From Fusobacterium sp. (GTDB taxonomy: Bacteria > Fusobacteriota > Fusobacteriia > Fusobacteriales > Fusobacteriaceae): a stretch of 9,423 nt of DNA. This document shows positions 1 to 5,267 of this stretch, piece after piece. Under the pieces are notes generated by a model. The model was not told the DNA's origin, did no database searches, and worked only from the letters and a program-made list of their open reading frames with translations. The first letter of the stretch is position 1; each line of letters opens with the position of its first letter. Position numbers and translations under genes: made by a program. Where the stretch lies: the NCBI GenBank assembly GCA_018457305.1, contig JAGYHM010000045.1, forward strand, positions 1 to 9,423, in the 5' to 3' direction.

Positions 1-351
1 ACTACAGCTATGACAGGAGCATTAGCTGCATTAAAACCAATGCAGTTTGACCCAAGACAAAAAACTCAAATTATGGCAGGAGTAGGAAGCTATAAAAATA
101 ATCAAGCTATAGCAGTAGGAATGGCTCATTACTTCAACGAAAACTTTATGATGAATGCTGGATTATCAGCAGGAACTGGATATAAAAATAACTATGTAGC
201 AAATGCAGGATTCACTTTAAAACTAGGCAGTAAAGATGATAGAAAAGATTATACTGAAAGATATGAAGCAGGTCCAACTCAAGCAAATTATCAAATGCAG
301 CTAGAAATAGAACAACTTAAGAGAGAGATAAAAGCATTAAAAAATAAATAG
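1..351 (+). CDS. YadA-type trimeric autotransporter adhesin, C-terminal end (5' partial)
   Basis: The gene runs in from the left edge: the frame is open through bases 1-9, so the ATG at 10 is internal and only the last 116 residues are seen. They match the YadA C-terminal membrane anchor, with an 'ALAALKPMQ' helix end, then alternating beta strands ('IMAGVGSYKNNQAIAVGMAHYF', 'FMMNAGLSAGTGY', 'YVANAGFTLKLG'). In this family three such segments build a 12-stranded outer-membrane barrel that anchors a surface adhesin. In classical YadA the last beta strand ends the protein. Here about 45 more residues follow, ending in a Leu/Ile heptad-like segment ('QMQLEIEQLKREIKALKNK') that should form a short trimeric coiled coil on the periplasmic side. 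The family call is from recognised motifs. The ligand cannot be judged because the passenger domain lies outside the window. Confidence 0.88.
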   Translation, partial: TTAMTGALAALKPMQFDPRQKTQIMAGVGSYKNNQAIAVGMAHYFNENFMMNAGLSAGTGYKNNYVANAGFTLKLGSKDDRKDYTERYEAGPTQANYQMQLEIEQLKREIKALKNK

Positions 352-401
352 TTATTAATATTGGTATACTCCACTACCTAAATGGTGGTTTATATATTAG
401 G

Positions 402-440
402 AAGTGGGAATATCCCCCTTCTTTCCTACTTCCACTTTTT
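402..440 (+). terminator. Probable terminator of the autotransporter gene
   Basis: AAGTGGGA (402-409) pairs with TTCCACTT (430-437) with one G-U pair and a 20-nt loop, and a T run follows (436-440). An alternative upstream pairing exists: CCACTACCTAA (371-381) with TTAGGAAGTGG (397-407), one mismatch. That pairing would use up the left arm of the terminator. Confidence 0.55.
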
Positions 441-459
441 GAATATTTTGTGATATAAT
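430..459 (+). promoter_or_regulatory. Promoter of the HU gene (extended -10)
   Basis: TATAAT (454-459) is preceded by TG one base upstream (451-452), giving a perfect extended -10. The -35 (TTCCAC, 430-435, 18-nt spacer) is weak and overlaps the upstream terminator stem. Predicted start is near 466. An AGGAGG ribosome binding site at 478-483 lies 8 nt before the ATG at 492. Confidence 0.6.
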
Positions 460-491
460 AATTTATAACTTTAATATAGGAGGTGTAAAAG

Positions 492-773
492 ATGACAAAA
501 AAAGAATTTATATCTGCATTTGCTAAAAAGACTGAATTAACAATAAAAGATTCTGAAAAATTAGTTAAAGCGTTTTTAGAAACTATTGAAGAATCTTTAG
601 CTGCCAAGAAAGATGTAAGATTTATTGGATTTGGAACTTGGGAAATTAAAAAAAGAGAAGCAAGAGAAGTTAGAAATCCACAAACTGGAAAAACAATTAA
701 AGTAAAAGCTAAAAATGTTGTTAAATTTAAAGTTGGAAAAAGTTTAGCAGATAAAATAGCAAAAATAAAGTAA
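492..773 (+). CDS. HU/IHF-family nucleoid DNA-binding protein
   Basis: The 93-residue length is typical of HU. The N-terminal helices ('MTKKEFISAFAKK...') form the dimer body. The core 'VRFIGFGTWEIKKREAREVRNPQTGKTIKVKAKNVVKFKVGKSL' is the HU signature, with the arm motif RNPQTGK at 61-67. Pro63 is the intercalating proline that kinks DNA in this family. HU dimers bind DNA without strong sequence preference, bend it, and assist recombination and replication. The gene stands alone, with an extended -10 promoter, a strong ribosome binding site and a strong terminator, so it is probably well expressed and chromosomal. Many genomes carry several HU paralogues, so no symbol is given. HU can help site-specific recombination, but nothing here ties it to the neighbouring accessory genes. 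Confidence 0.95.
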   Translation: MTKKEFISAFAKKTELTIKDSEKLVKAFLETIEESLAAKKDVRFIGFGTWEIKKREAREVRNPQTGKTIKVKAKNVVKFKVGKSLADKIAKIK

Positions 774-853
774 CAAAATCTATGTATTTTTTAAATAGTA
801 TTGTGATTTTTTAGTTTTTCTAAAAAGGAAAATTGAATATTGAATTACACTCC

Positions 854-886
854 AAAAAAGAGAAGATAAAATCTTCTCTTTTTTTC
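854..886 (+). terminator. Strong Rho-independent terminator after HU (bidirectional)
   Basis: The arms AGAGAAGAT (859-867) and ATCTTCTCT (871-879) pair perfectly around an AAA loop. The hairpin is preceded by an A run and followed by a T run (880-885), so it can work in both directions. A hairpin with the same arms but a TTT loop occurs at 5029-5049. Confidence 0.85.
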
Positions 887-910
887 ATGGATAACTGATA
901 ATTTAATTTT

Positions 911-1016
911 AAAAAGTATACTTTTTGAAACTCCTATTTTTTATAAAAAATTTAAGGGTATTTTTTAAAAAAATAGTTCCAAAAAAAGAATAAATAATTA
1001 TAGACTTTTTGAAACT
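911..1016. promoter_or_regulatory. Candidate operator cluster upstream of the HipA-like operon
   Basis: A perfect 16-bp palindrome AAAAAGTATACTTTTT lies at 911-926. The 13-mer ACTTTTTGAAACT occurs exactly at 920-932 and again at 1004-1016. A degenerate inverted version (AGTTCC plus an A run) lies at 975-988. The 1004-1016 copy overlaps the predicted -35 of the downstream promoter, which suits a repressor site. No gene is seen in 887-1080. Confidence 0.4.
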
Positions 1017-1029
1017 AAAATGATATAAT
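1001..1029 (+). promoter_or_regulatory. Promoter of the toxin-module operon
   Basis: The -35 TAGACT (1001-1006) and the -10 TATAAT (1024-1029) are separated by 17 nt. Predicted start is near 1036, so the conserved stem-loop at 1047-1061 falls in the 5' leader. This is the only convincing promoter seen ahead of the genes from 1081 to 3696. Confidence 0.65.
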
Positions 1030-1046
1030 ATAGGAGTAGAAATAAA

Positions 1047-1080
1047 TAGTCAAGTTGGCTGAATAAAAATAGGAGAAAAA
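1047..1080 (+). promoter_or_regulatory. Conserved leader, copy 1: stem-loop plus ribosome binding site
   Basis: TAGTC (1047-1051) can pair with GGCTG (1057-1061) around an AAGTT loop, using two G-U pairs. AATA and a ribosome binding site (AGGAG, 1071-1075) follow. The stretch from CAAGTTGGCTGAATA to the ATG closely matches the leader at 2755-2791. Confidence 0.55.
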
Positions 1081-1449
1081 ATGAAAAATAATGAAATTTC
1101 TAAAAGATTAAAAAAATATGAAGATAAAATTTCAGATGAAGAAAAAATAGGGGAAGAGTTATTTATAAAAAATACTAGAGCTAGAGGGGCTATGTTTCAT
1201 ATTTTATGGATGAATATGGTAGAACCTTATATAGAGAAATCTAAATATGAGTTTTGTCATGGAAATGATGTACTTTTAAAAAATATTTCAGATGAAGATG
1301 ATAGAATTATTTCAAAATTTTTATTTTATTCAGTAGCCTATTTAAAGTATTTGGGAAAATATCATTTTAGAAAATTTGATGAAAATATAGATAGAAAACA
1401 TTTAGAAAAGTATGAAGAAATTTTATATAAACATTTATTTGATTACTAA
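1081..1449 (+). CDS. Unknown 122-aa protein, candidate partner/antitoxin of the HipA-like kinase
   Basis: I do not recognise a family. The protein is small, soluble-looking and rich in Lys, Glu and Asp, with a charged helical N-terminus (residues 1-30) and an aromatic middle ('GAMFHILWMNMVEPYIEKSKYEF', about 36-58). No signal peptide, membrane segment or obvious helix-turn-helix is visible. It is the first gene after the promoter, has the conserved stem-loop leader and an AGGAG site, and ends 23 nt before the HipA-like gene. In toxin-antitoxin operons the small neutralising protein usually precedes the toxin, so it is a candidate antitoxin or immunity protein; that role is inferred from position only. 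It lacks the C-terminal tail found on the kinase. A structural or accessory role is equally possible. Confidence 0.6.
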   Translation: MKNNEISKRLKKYEDKISDEEKIGEELFIKNTRARGAMFHILWMNMVEPYIEKSKYEFCHGNDVLLKNISDEDDRIISKFLFYSVAYLKYLGKYHFRKFDENIDRKHLEKYEEILYKHLFDY

Positions 1450-1472
1450 AAACTAAAAAAGAAGGAGTAAGA

Positions 1473-2747
1473 ATGAAAGAAAGATTTGAGAAAGAAACTA
1501 AAAAATATATTTTAAAAAATAAAGATATTTCTATTTTAACATTCAATTATGAAAAAATTATTGATAATACTAAATTTGGTGAATTTGCTACTTATCATAT
1601 AAAAAATATAAAAGTTTTAGAAGATAGATTACTTCCAGTTGATTTTTTAGAAAACTTTTCAAATTTACAATTAAATTCTCCAAACCTTAAAAAATGGATT
1701 AATGGAAGAAAAGTTCCTTCAAACAGAGAGAATGTTGAAGAAATTTTACTTTATAAAGGAATAAATGACAATAATAATTTTATGAGATACATAGAGGTAT
1801 CATTTGGACTTTCTTTAAATGATAGTTACTGGATTTTACCTGAAGATAAAAAAGATTATTTATGGAAAGATTATAATTTATATGAAAACAAATTTGATGA
1901 AATGCTAACTTTAATAGCTTTTGGAGAAAATAAAATTCATACTTCATATAGTAATGAAATTAAAATTTCTCCTGAATATACAACAGATGGAATGTTAGCT
2001 AAATGTTGGATTATTATTGATGATAAAATTTATCTTTTTAAAAAATCTTCTAAAGAACATCAAAAAGAAGCATACACTGAATACTATATGGCTCAAATAG
2101 CTGAAAAAATGAAATTTAAACATATTGATTATGATTTAATTAAATTTAAAGATGATTTAGTTTCAAGTTGTGAATTATTTACAAGTGAAGATATAGGCTT
2201 TGTACCTATACATAAATTTTTAACTAGGGAAGAAGTAGTAAAAGAAGAATGGAAATTATTAGAAATTATTTCAGAAAAATATGGAGAAAAAGATTTAGAA
2301 GATTTAATGTTATTTGATTCAATAGTTTTTAATAAAGATAGACATTTAGGAAATTTAGGACTTCTTATAGATAATAACACTAATGAAGTAATTAGTTCTG
2401 CTCCAATTTTTGATAATGGAAATTCTATATTAAATTTTACAGATAATACCACTGATAAGTTAAGCTTTTATGGACAATCAAAGATGAATATCTCTTTTGA
2501 TGAACTAGGAAAAGTTTTTGTAAAAGAAAGACATCGTAAAAATTTAGAAGATTTAAAAACTTTTTCTTTTAAAAGACACAATAAATATAACTTGTCAGAG
2601 AATACTTTAATAAAAGTAGAAAACTTTATAAAAGAGAGAGCAACTCAACTATTATCTCAGTTAGATAAAAAAAAAGAATTAAGTAGTAATAAAAAGAAAG
2701 TGAAAATCAAGAAAAAATCAAAAGATAAAGAAGGAAATGAAAGATGA
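1473..2747 (+). CDS. HipA-like serine/threonine kinase with C-terminal tail
   Basis: This is a HipA_C-type protein kinase of 424 residues. The family resembles the HipA toxin, which phosphorylates glutamyl-tRNA synthetase; the target here is unknown. The N-terminal ~150 residues include the 'SLNDSYWI' and 'WKDYNLYENKFDE' segments typical of Firmicutes/Fusobacteria HipA-like proteins. The nucleotide-binding region is near 172-195 ('DGMLAKCWIIIDDKIYLFKK'). The catalytic loop is 'VFNKDRHLGN', with D289 the likely base and N294 a metal ligand. 'IFDNG' follows, with D314 the second metal ligand, so the active site looks intact. A ribosome binding site (GGAG) precedes the ATG. The last 15 residues, 410-424 (VKIKKKSKDKEGNER), lie beyond the kinase fold and resemble the tails of the Zeta-like kinase, relaxase and CptN-like toxin. 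The preceding 122-aa gene is the likely partner. Confidence 0.85.
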   Translation: MKERFEKETKKYILKNKDISILTFNYEKIIDNTKFGEFATYHIKNIKVLEDRLLPVDFLENFSNLQLNSPNLKKWINGRKVPSNRENVEEILLYKGINDNNNFMRYIEVSFGLSLNDSYWILPEDKKDYLWKDYNLYENKFDEMLTLIAFGENKIHTSYSNEIKISPEYTTDGMLAKCWIIIDDKIYLFKKSSKEHQKEAYTEYYMAQIAEKMKFKHIDYDLIKFKDDLVSSCELFTSEDIGFVPIHKFLTREEVVKEEWKLLEIISEKYGEKDLEDLMLFDSIVFNKDRHLGNLGLLIDNNTNEVISSAPIFDNGNSILNFTDNTTDKLSFYGQSKMNISFDELGKVFVKERHRKNLEDLKTFSFKRHNKYNLSENTLIKVENFIKERATQLLSQLDKKKELSSNKKKVKIKKKSKDKEGNER

Positions 2748-2754
2748 AATTTAA

Positions 2755-2791
2755 TCAGCCAACTTGGCTGAATATAAAATGGAGGTAAAAA
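2755..2791 (+). promoter_or_regulatory. Conserved leader, copy 2: perfect palindrome plus ribosome binding site
   Basis: TCAGCCAA (2755-2762), C, TTGGCTGA (2764-2771) is a perfect dyad. As RNA it gives a CAGCC/GGCTG stem with an AACTT loop. A GGAGG ribosome binding site (2781-2785) and ATG at 2792 follow. No promoter is seen in the 44-nt gap after the kinase gene, so the site probably acts within a read-through mRNA or as an internal operator. Confidence 0.6.
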
Positions 2792-3025
2792 ATGAAAAAA
2801 TTTAAAGAAGAAGCTGAAGAAAGATTGAATAAGAATTTAAATGAAGTTTTTGGAAAAGAATTAAAACTAAAAGATTTAAAGAGTGTTATTTTAAATTTTA
2901 ATGGAGATATTTTAGATGATTTTTTAGTAGTTAGCTCTGATGAAGAAAAAGAATTTTATGTAAAATTATTTGAATTAGCTTTACAAGAAAAACAAAAAGA
3001 AGTAATAAAAAAAGGTGTATTCTAA
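2792..3025 (+). CDS. Unknown 77-aa protein, candidate antitoxin of the Zeta-like kinase
   Basis: This acidic/basic helical small protein matches no family I recognise. It has amphipathic helices (about 1-20 and 50-72) around a hydrophobic centre ('LKSVILNFNGDILDDFLVV'). Its stop overlaps the ATG of the next gene by one base (TAATG), so translation of the two is probably coupled, a classic toxin-antitoxin arrangement. Its size is close to that of epsilon-type antitoxins of Zeta toxins (around 90 aa), but I see no clear sequence similarity to them. It has the same stem-loop leader as the 122-aa gene and lacks the C-terminal tail. The antitoxin role is inferred from operon structure. Confidence 0.65.
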   Translation: MKKFKEEAEERLNKNLNEVFGKELKLKDLKSVILNFNGDILDDFLVVSSDEEKEFYVKLFELALQEKQKEVIKKGVF

Positions 3026-3696
3026 TGACAGAAGAAAAAAACTTATATATCTTTGCAGGTGTTAATGGTGCAGGAAAATCTACTTTATATAATTCAAATA
3101 TTGTTACCAATTTAGAAAAAATTTTTAATAACTCTGTTAGAATAAATACTGATGAAATTGTTAGAACATTTGGAGATTGGAAAAATGAAGCAGACCAAAT
3201 TAAAGCTGCAAGAATAGCAATTAAATTAAGAAATGAATGTTTTAAAGAAGGAAAATCATTTAATGAGGAAACTACTTTGACAGGAAAAAGTATTTTAAAA
3301 GTAATAGATAAAGCTGAGCAATTAAAATATAAAATTCATCTATTTTATGTTAGTGTAGATAATCCTGAAATTGCAAAAGAGAGGATTAAAAATAGAGTAA
3401 AAAAAGGCGGACATCATATTCCTGATAAAGTTGTTGAAAAAAGATACTATGAGTCAATTGAAAATTTACAAAAAATTATAAATAAATGTGATGTTATTAA
3501 AATTTTTGATAATACACAAATTTATAAAAAAATTTGTCTCATTAATAAGGAAAAAAAGATATTTTATTTTAGTAAAGATATTCCTGAATGGTCAAAGAAG
3601 ATTATTAATAAATTAAAACTAGAAAATAAAAAAGTTAATAAAAATATAAAGATACCTAAAAAAACAAAAGAAAAAGATAAAGGAAATGAAAGATAA
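3025..3696 (+). CDS. Zeta-toxin-like P-loop kinase (COG4185 type) with C-terminal tail
   Basis: This is a P-loop kinase of the Zeta toxin/COG4185 group. Zeta toxins phosphorylate UDP-N-acetylglucosamine and block cell-wall synthesis; other members of the group have different or unknown substrates. Visible motifs are Walker A 'AGVNGAGKST' (11-20), 'NTDEIVR' (41-47, D43 a likely catalytic Asp), 'NEETTLTG' (80-87, the sugar-binding region in this group) and 'RVKKGGHHIPDKVVEKRYYESIENL' (124-148, the conserved Gly-Gly-His and Arg element). All key residues appear present. After the kinase core, residues 208-223 (IKIPKKTKEKDKGNER) form a basic tail that aligns without gaps to the CptN-like toxin's last 16 residues, 11 of them identical. 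The gene overlaps the 77-aa gene by 1 nt at the start and a possible recombinase start at its end. Confidence 0.85.
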   Translation: MTEEKNLYIFAGVNGAGKSTLYNSNIVTNLEKIFNNSVRINTDEIVRTFGDWKNEADQIKAARIAIKLRNECFKEGKSFNEETTLTGKSILKVIDKAEQLKYKIHLFYVSVDNPEIAKERIKNRVKKGGHHIPDKVVEKRYYESIENLQKIINKCDVIKIFDNTQIYKKICLINKEKKIFYFSKDIPEWSKKIINKLKLENKKVNKNIKIPKKTKEKDKGNER

Positions 3697-3697
3697 A

Positions 3698-4321
3698 ATG
3701 ATTTATGGATATGTTAGAATAAGCTCAAAAAATCAAATAGAAGATAGACAAATAAAATCTTTAAAACTGGCAGGAGTTTCATCAGATAATATTTATGTAG
3801 ATAAGGAATCAGGGAAAAATTTTGACAGAACTTCTTGGAAAACTTTAATGGCAAAGTTAGTTGTAGGAGATGTAATAATAATAAAAGAATTAGATAGGAT
3901 GGGAAGAAATAACAAAGAATTAAAAAAAAATTTTGAGTTAGTACAAAAAAAAGGGTGCTATTTAGAAATTTTAGAAAATCCTTTACTGTCTACAAGAAAT
4001 AAGTCAAAATTAGAAATAGAATTAATCCAGCCTTTAATATTACACTTACTTGGATATTTTGCAGAAAAAGAAAGAGAAAAGATTTTAATAAGACAAAAAG
4101 AAGCCTATGCTTCTTTGACAGTAGATAAAAAAGGAAGAAAAATTTCAAAGAGAACAAATAGAGTTATAGGAAGACCTAATAAAATAGAAAATCTATCCAC
4201 AGAACAAAAAAGATATATAAGAGCTTGGATAGATGGAAGTATAAAAATATCAGATTGTATAAAAAATACTAAGCTAAGTAAAAGCTCATTATTTAGAATA
4301 AAGAAAAACCAAATCTTTTAA
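3698..4321 (+). CDS. Small serine recombinase (resolvase/invertase family)
   Basis: This is a 207-residue site-specific recombinase of the resolvase/invertase family, which cuts DNA through a serine-phosphate bond. It starts 'MIYGYVRISSKNQ', with the catalytic serine at residue 9 and Arg7 nearby. 'VVGDVIIIKELDRMGRNN' is the second conserved catalytic block. The long E helix follows, and the C-terminal DNA-binding part has a 'GRPN' hinge and a helix-turn-helix ('SIKISDCIKNTKLSKSSLFRIKKN'). I use the ATG at 3698 because family members begin with this motif. An in-frame ATG at 3686, inside the last codons of the Zeta-like gene, would add MKDK and sits only 2 nt after the AAGG, so it is a poor start. 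The role may be resolution, inversion or integration; I could not identify its crossover site. It has no NER tail. Confidence 0.9.
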   Translation: MIYGYVRISSKNQIEDRQIKSLKLAGVSSDNIYVDKESGKNFDRTSWKTLMAKLVVGDVIIIKELDRMGRNNKELKKNFELVQKKGCYLEILENPLLSTRNKSKLEIELIQPLILHLLGYFAEKEREKILIRQKEAYASLTVDKKGRKISKRTNRVIGRPNKIENLSTEQKRYIRAWIDGSIKISDCIKNTKLSKSSLFRIKKNQIF

Positions 4322-4365
4322 AAAATACTAATTTCTATATTAAATAAAAAAAGGAGTGATAAATT

Positions 4366-4482
4366 ATGATTAAATTTTGTGTAGCTTTTGTAAAAGCAAT
4401 TTTTTATTATCTTTTAGGAAGTATTTTAATATGGTGTATTACTGGAGGTATAATTGTTTATTTAGTAACAAAAGTATTTTAA
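4366..4482 (+). CDS. Small single-span membrane protein (38 aa), unknown
   Basis: This short ORF starts with ATG at 4366 after a strong AAGGAG (4351-4356, 9-nt spacing), 44 nt after the recombinase stop. The product (MIKFCVAFVKAIFYYLLGSI and onward) is almost entirely hydrophobic, with one long membrane segment (about residues 5-34) and a short 'TKVF' end. No family is recognised. The good ribosome binding site and uninterrupted hydrophobic content argue for a real gene. It may be co-transcribed with the recombinase and the next membrane gene. Small membrane proteins in mobile elements include entry-exclusion, holin-like and small toxin proteins; nothing here decides between these. Confidence 0.6.
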   Translation: MIKFCVAFVKAIFYYLLGSILIWCITGGIIVYLVTKVF

Positions 4483-4529
4483 TTGAAAAAAAATAAAGGG
4501 AAATTTAAAATAGGAAAGGGGTAAAAATT

Positions 4530-4895
4530 ATGTTAGGAAGTTTAATGTCATCAGGAATTATAGTTTTAATATTATACTTATTTTTAACTTTTAATGAAAG
4601 ATATAAAAAAAGTTTTTCTAAAGATTGTATTCTAGTAACATTTATAATGCTGCATATGATTATTTTGATATATTCATTTAAAATACTGGATAAACTTATA
4701 TATGCAACAAATAAAAATCTAAACTTTACTTTTATTCAACTATTAAAAATAAGTTTCTTAGAATTATGGCATAGCTCTTTTCAATTAAGTATAGTTGGGT
4801 TTAGTTTTATAGCAATTTTTGGTATAATGTGGAATTTTTTCAATAATTATCTTGGTTGGAAATATTTCATTTATGTATTTAAAAAAAGAAGCTAG
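4530..4895 (+). CDS. Unknown membrane protein, about three spans (121 aa)
   Basis: This is a hydrophobic protein with three predicted membrane segments, at about residues 6-21 ('SSGIIVLILYLFLTF'), 33-53 ('CILVTFIMLHMIILIYSFKIL') and 84-104 ('FQLSIVGFSFIAIFGIMWNFF'). It ends in basic residues ('VFKKRS'), which suggests a cytoplasmic C-terminus. A purine-rich site (GGAAAGGGG) precedes the ATG by about 8 nt. No enzymatic motif or known family is recognised. It follows the 38-aa membrane protein by 47 nt and lies upstream of two hairpins, so it is probably the last gene of the rightward block. Possible roles are entry exclusion or immunity; both are guesses from context. It lacks the NER tail. 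Confidence 0.65.
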   Translation: MLGSLMSSGIIVLILYLFLTFNERYKKSFSKDCILVTFIMLHMIILIYSFKILDKLIYATNKNLNFTFIQLLKISFLELWHSSFQLSIVGFSFIAIFGIMWNFFNNYLGWKYFIYVFKKRS

Positions 4896-4976
4896 GAATA
4901 AAAACAAGTCATAATATAAGTCCAATATCATTTTTAAAACTTATATTCAGCTTATTAAGAAGCTGTTTAAGGCTTC

Positions 4977-5028
4977 ATAAATATATAAGAGGTAATATGT
5001 GTTACCTAAAATATTTATAGATTTTTTT
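4977..5028 (+). terminator. Possible terminator after the membrane protein gene
   Basis: The outer arms ATAAATAT (4977-4984) and ATATTTAT (5011-5018) enclose inner arms AGGTAA (4990-4995) and TTACCT (5002-5007). A T run follows at 5022-5028. The internal loop is asymmetric, so this is weaker than the hairpin that follows. Confidence 0.45.
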
Positions 5029-5057
5029 AGAGAAGATTTTATCTTCTCTTTTTTTAT
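5029..5057 (+). terminator. Strong Rho-independent terminator closing the rightward block
   Basis: AGAGAAGAT (5029-5037), TTT loop, ATCTTCTCT (5041-5049), then a T run (5050-5055). The arms equal those of the HU terminator at 859-879 and the loop is complementary, so the two 21-mers are exact reverse complements. Confidence 0.85.
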
Positions 5058-5072
5058 ACGAAGTCAATGGGG

Positions 5073-5106
5073 AAATTCTAAAATAAAATTTATTTTATTT
5101 GAATTT
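5073..5106. repeat. AT-rich inverted repeat beside the oriT candidate
   Basis: AAATTC TAAAATAAA (5073-5087) and TTTATTTTA (5089-5097), three T, GAATTT (5101-5106) form a near-perfect dyad 30 bp upstream of the oriT candidate. It could be a protein-binding site or an easily melted segment. The role is unknown. Confidence 0.4.
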
Positions 5107-5135
5107 ACCAAAAACATTTTAATAAATTAAAATGA

Positions 5136-5210
5136 GGGCAAAGCCCCACGAGTTCGTTTCTGCAAATTTTAATTTGAGAAACGAGGAATCGTGCCTTGAT
5201 AAAATCAAGG
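5136..5210. other. Candidate origin of transfer (oriT), RSF1010/MobQ-like
   Basis: Three inverted repeats are packed in 75 bp. The first is GGGC-AAA-GCCC (5136-5146). The second is a large dyad with CGTTTCT (5155-5161) and CAAATT (5163-5168) facing AATTTG (5171-5176) and AGAAACG (5177-5183), framed by CACGA (5147-5151) and TCGTG (5189-5193). The third is CCTTGAT-AAA-ATCAAGG (5194-5210). GTTTCT...AGAAAC followed by a GG-AAT-G-GCC-T stretch resembles the RSF1010 oriT, as I remember it (GTTTCT/AGAAAC arms, then GGTAAATGCGCCCT). That is the expected substrate class for a MobA/MobL relaxase, whose gene begins about 290 bp downstream. Nicking would be expected near GTGCC (5191-5195). It is more GC-rich than its surroundings. 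Confidence 0.6.
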
Positions 5211-5232
5211 GAAAAAAAGAGAATTTTTCAAT

Positions 5233-5261
5233 TTGAAATTTCGGCAAAAATATGCTACTAT
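5233..5261 (+). promoter_or_regulatory. Promoter between oriT and the relaxase gene
   Basis: TTGAAA (5233-5238), 17 nt, TACTAT (5256-5261), with TG one base before the -10 (TGCTACTAT, an extended -10). Predicted start is near 5268, about 230 nt before the relaxase start. It is the best promoter seen in this gap. Confidence 0.6.
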
Positions 5262-5267
5262 TTATAT

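Noticed and set aside
374..607. Minus-strand open frame of 77 codons
   Set aside because: It overlaps the start of the HU gene, its promoter and the upstream terminator in antisense; no family similarity.
2129..2452. Minus-strand open frame of 107 codons
   Set aside because: It lies wholly inside the HipA-like kinase gene, antisense across its catalytic core.
2736..2756. Mini-ORF MKDEI made by the end of the HipA-like gene
   Set aside because: Five codons only. It arises because the NER codons plus stop contain ATGAAAGAT.
3646..3693. The shared tail as a copied DNA element or mere Lys-rich ending of AT-rich genes
   Set aside because: Synonymous codons differ between copies, and the fixed Pro and terminal Glu-Arg are not expected from AT bias. 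Chance similarity of the Lys-rich middle alone would not be convincing.
3686..3697. Upstream ATG adding MKDK to the serine recombinase
   Set aside because: It lies in the Zeta-like gene's last codons, only 2 nt from the AAGG, and would precede the canonical MIYGYVRIS start.
859..5049. Inverted 21-mers as proof of an invertible segment
   Set aside because: Each is a near-palindromic terminator, so being reverse complements follows almost automatically from sharing the same arms. Kept only as a low-interest observation.
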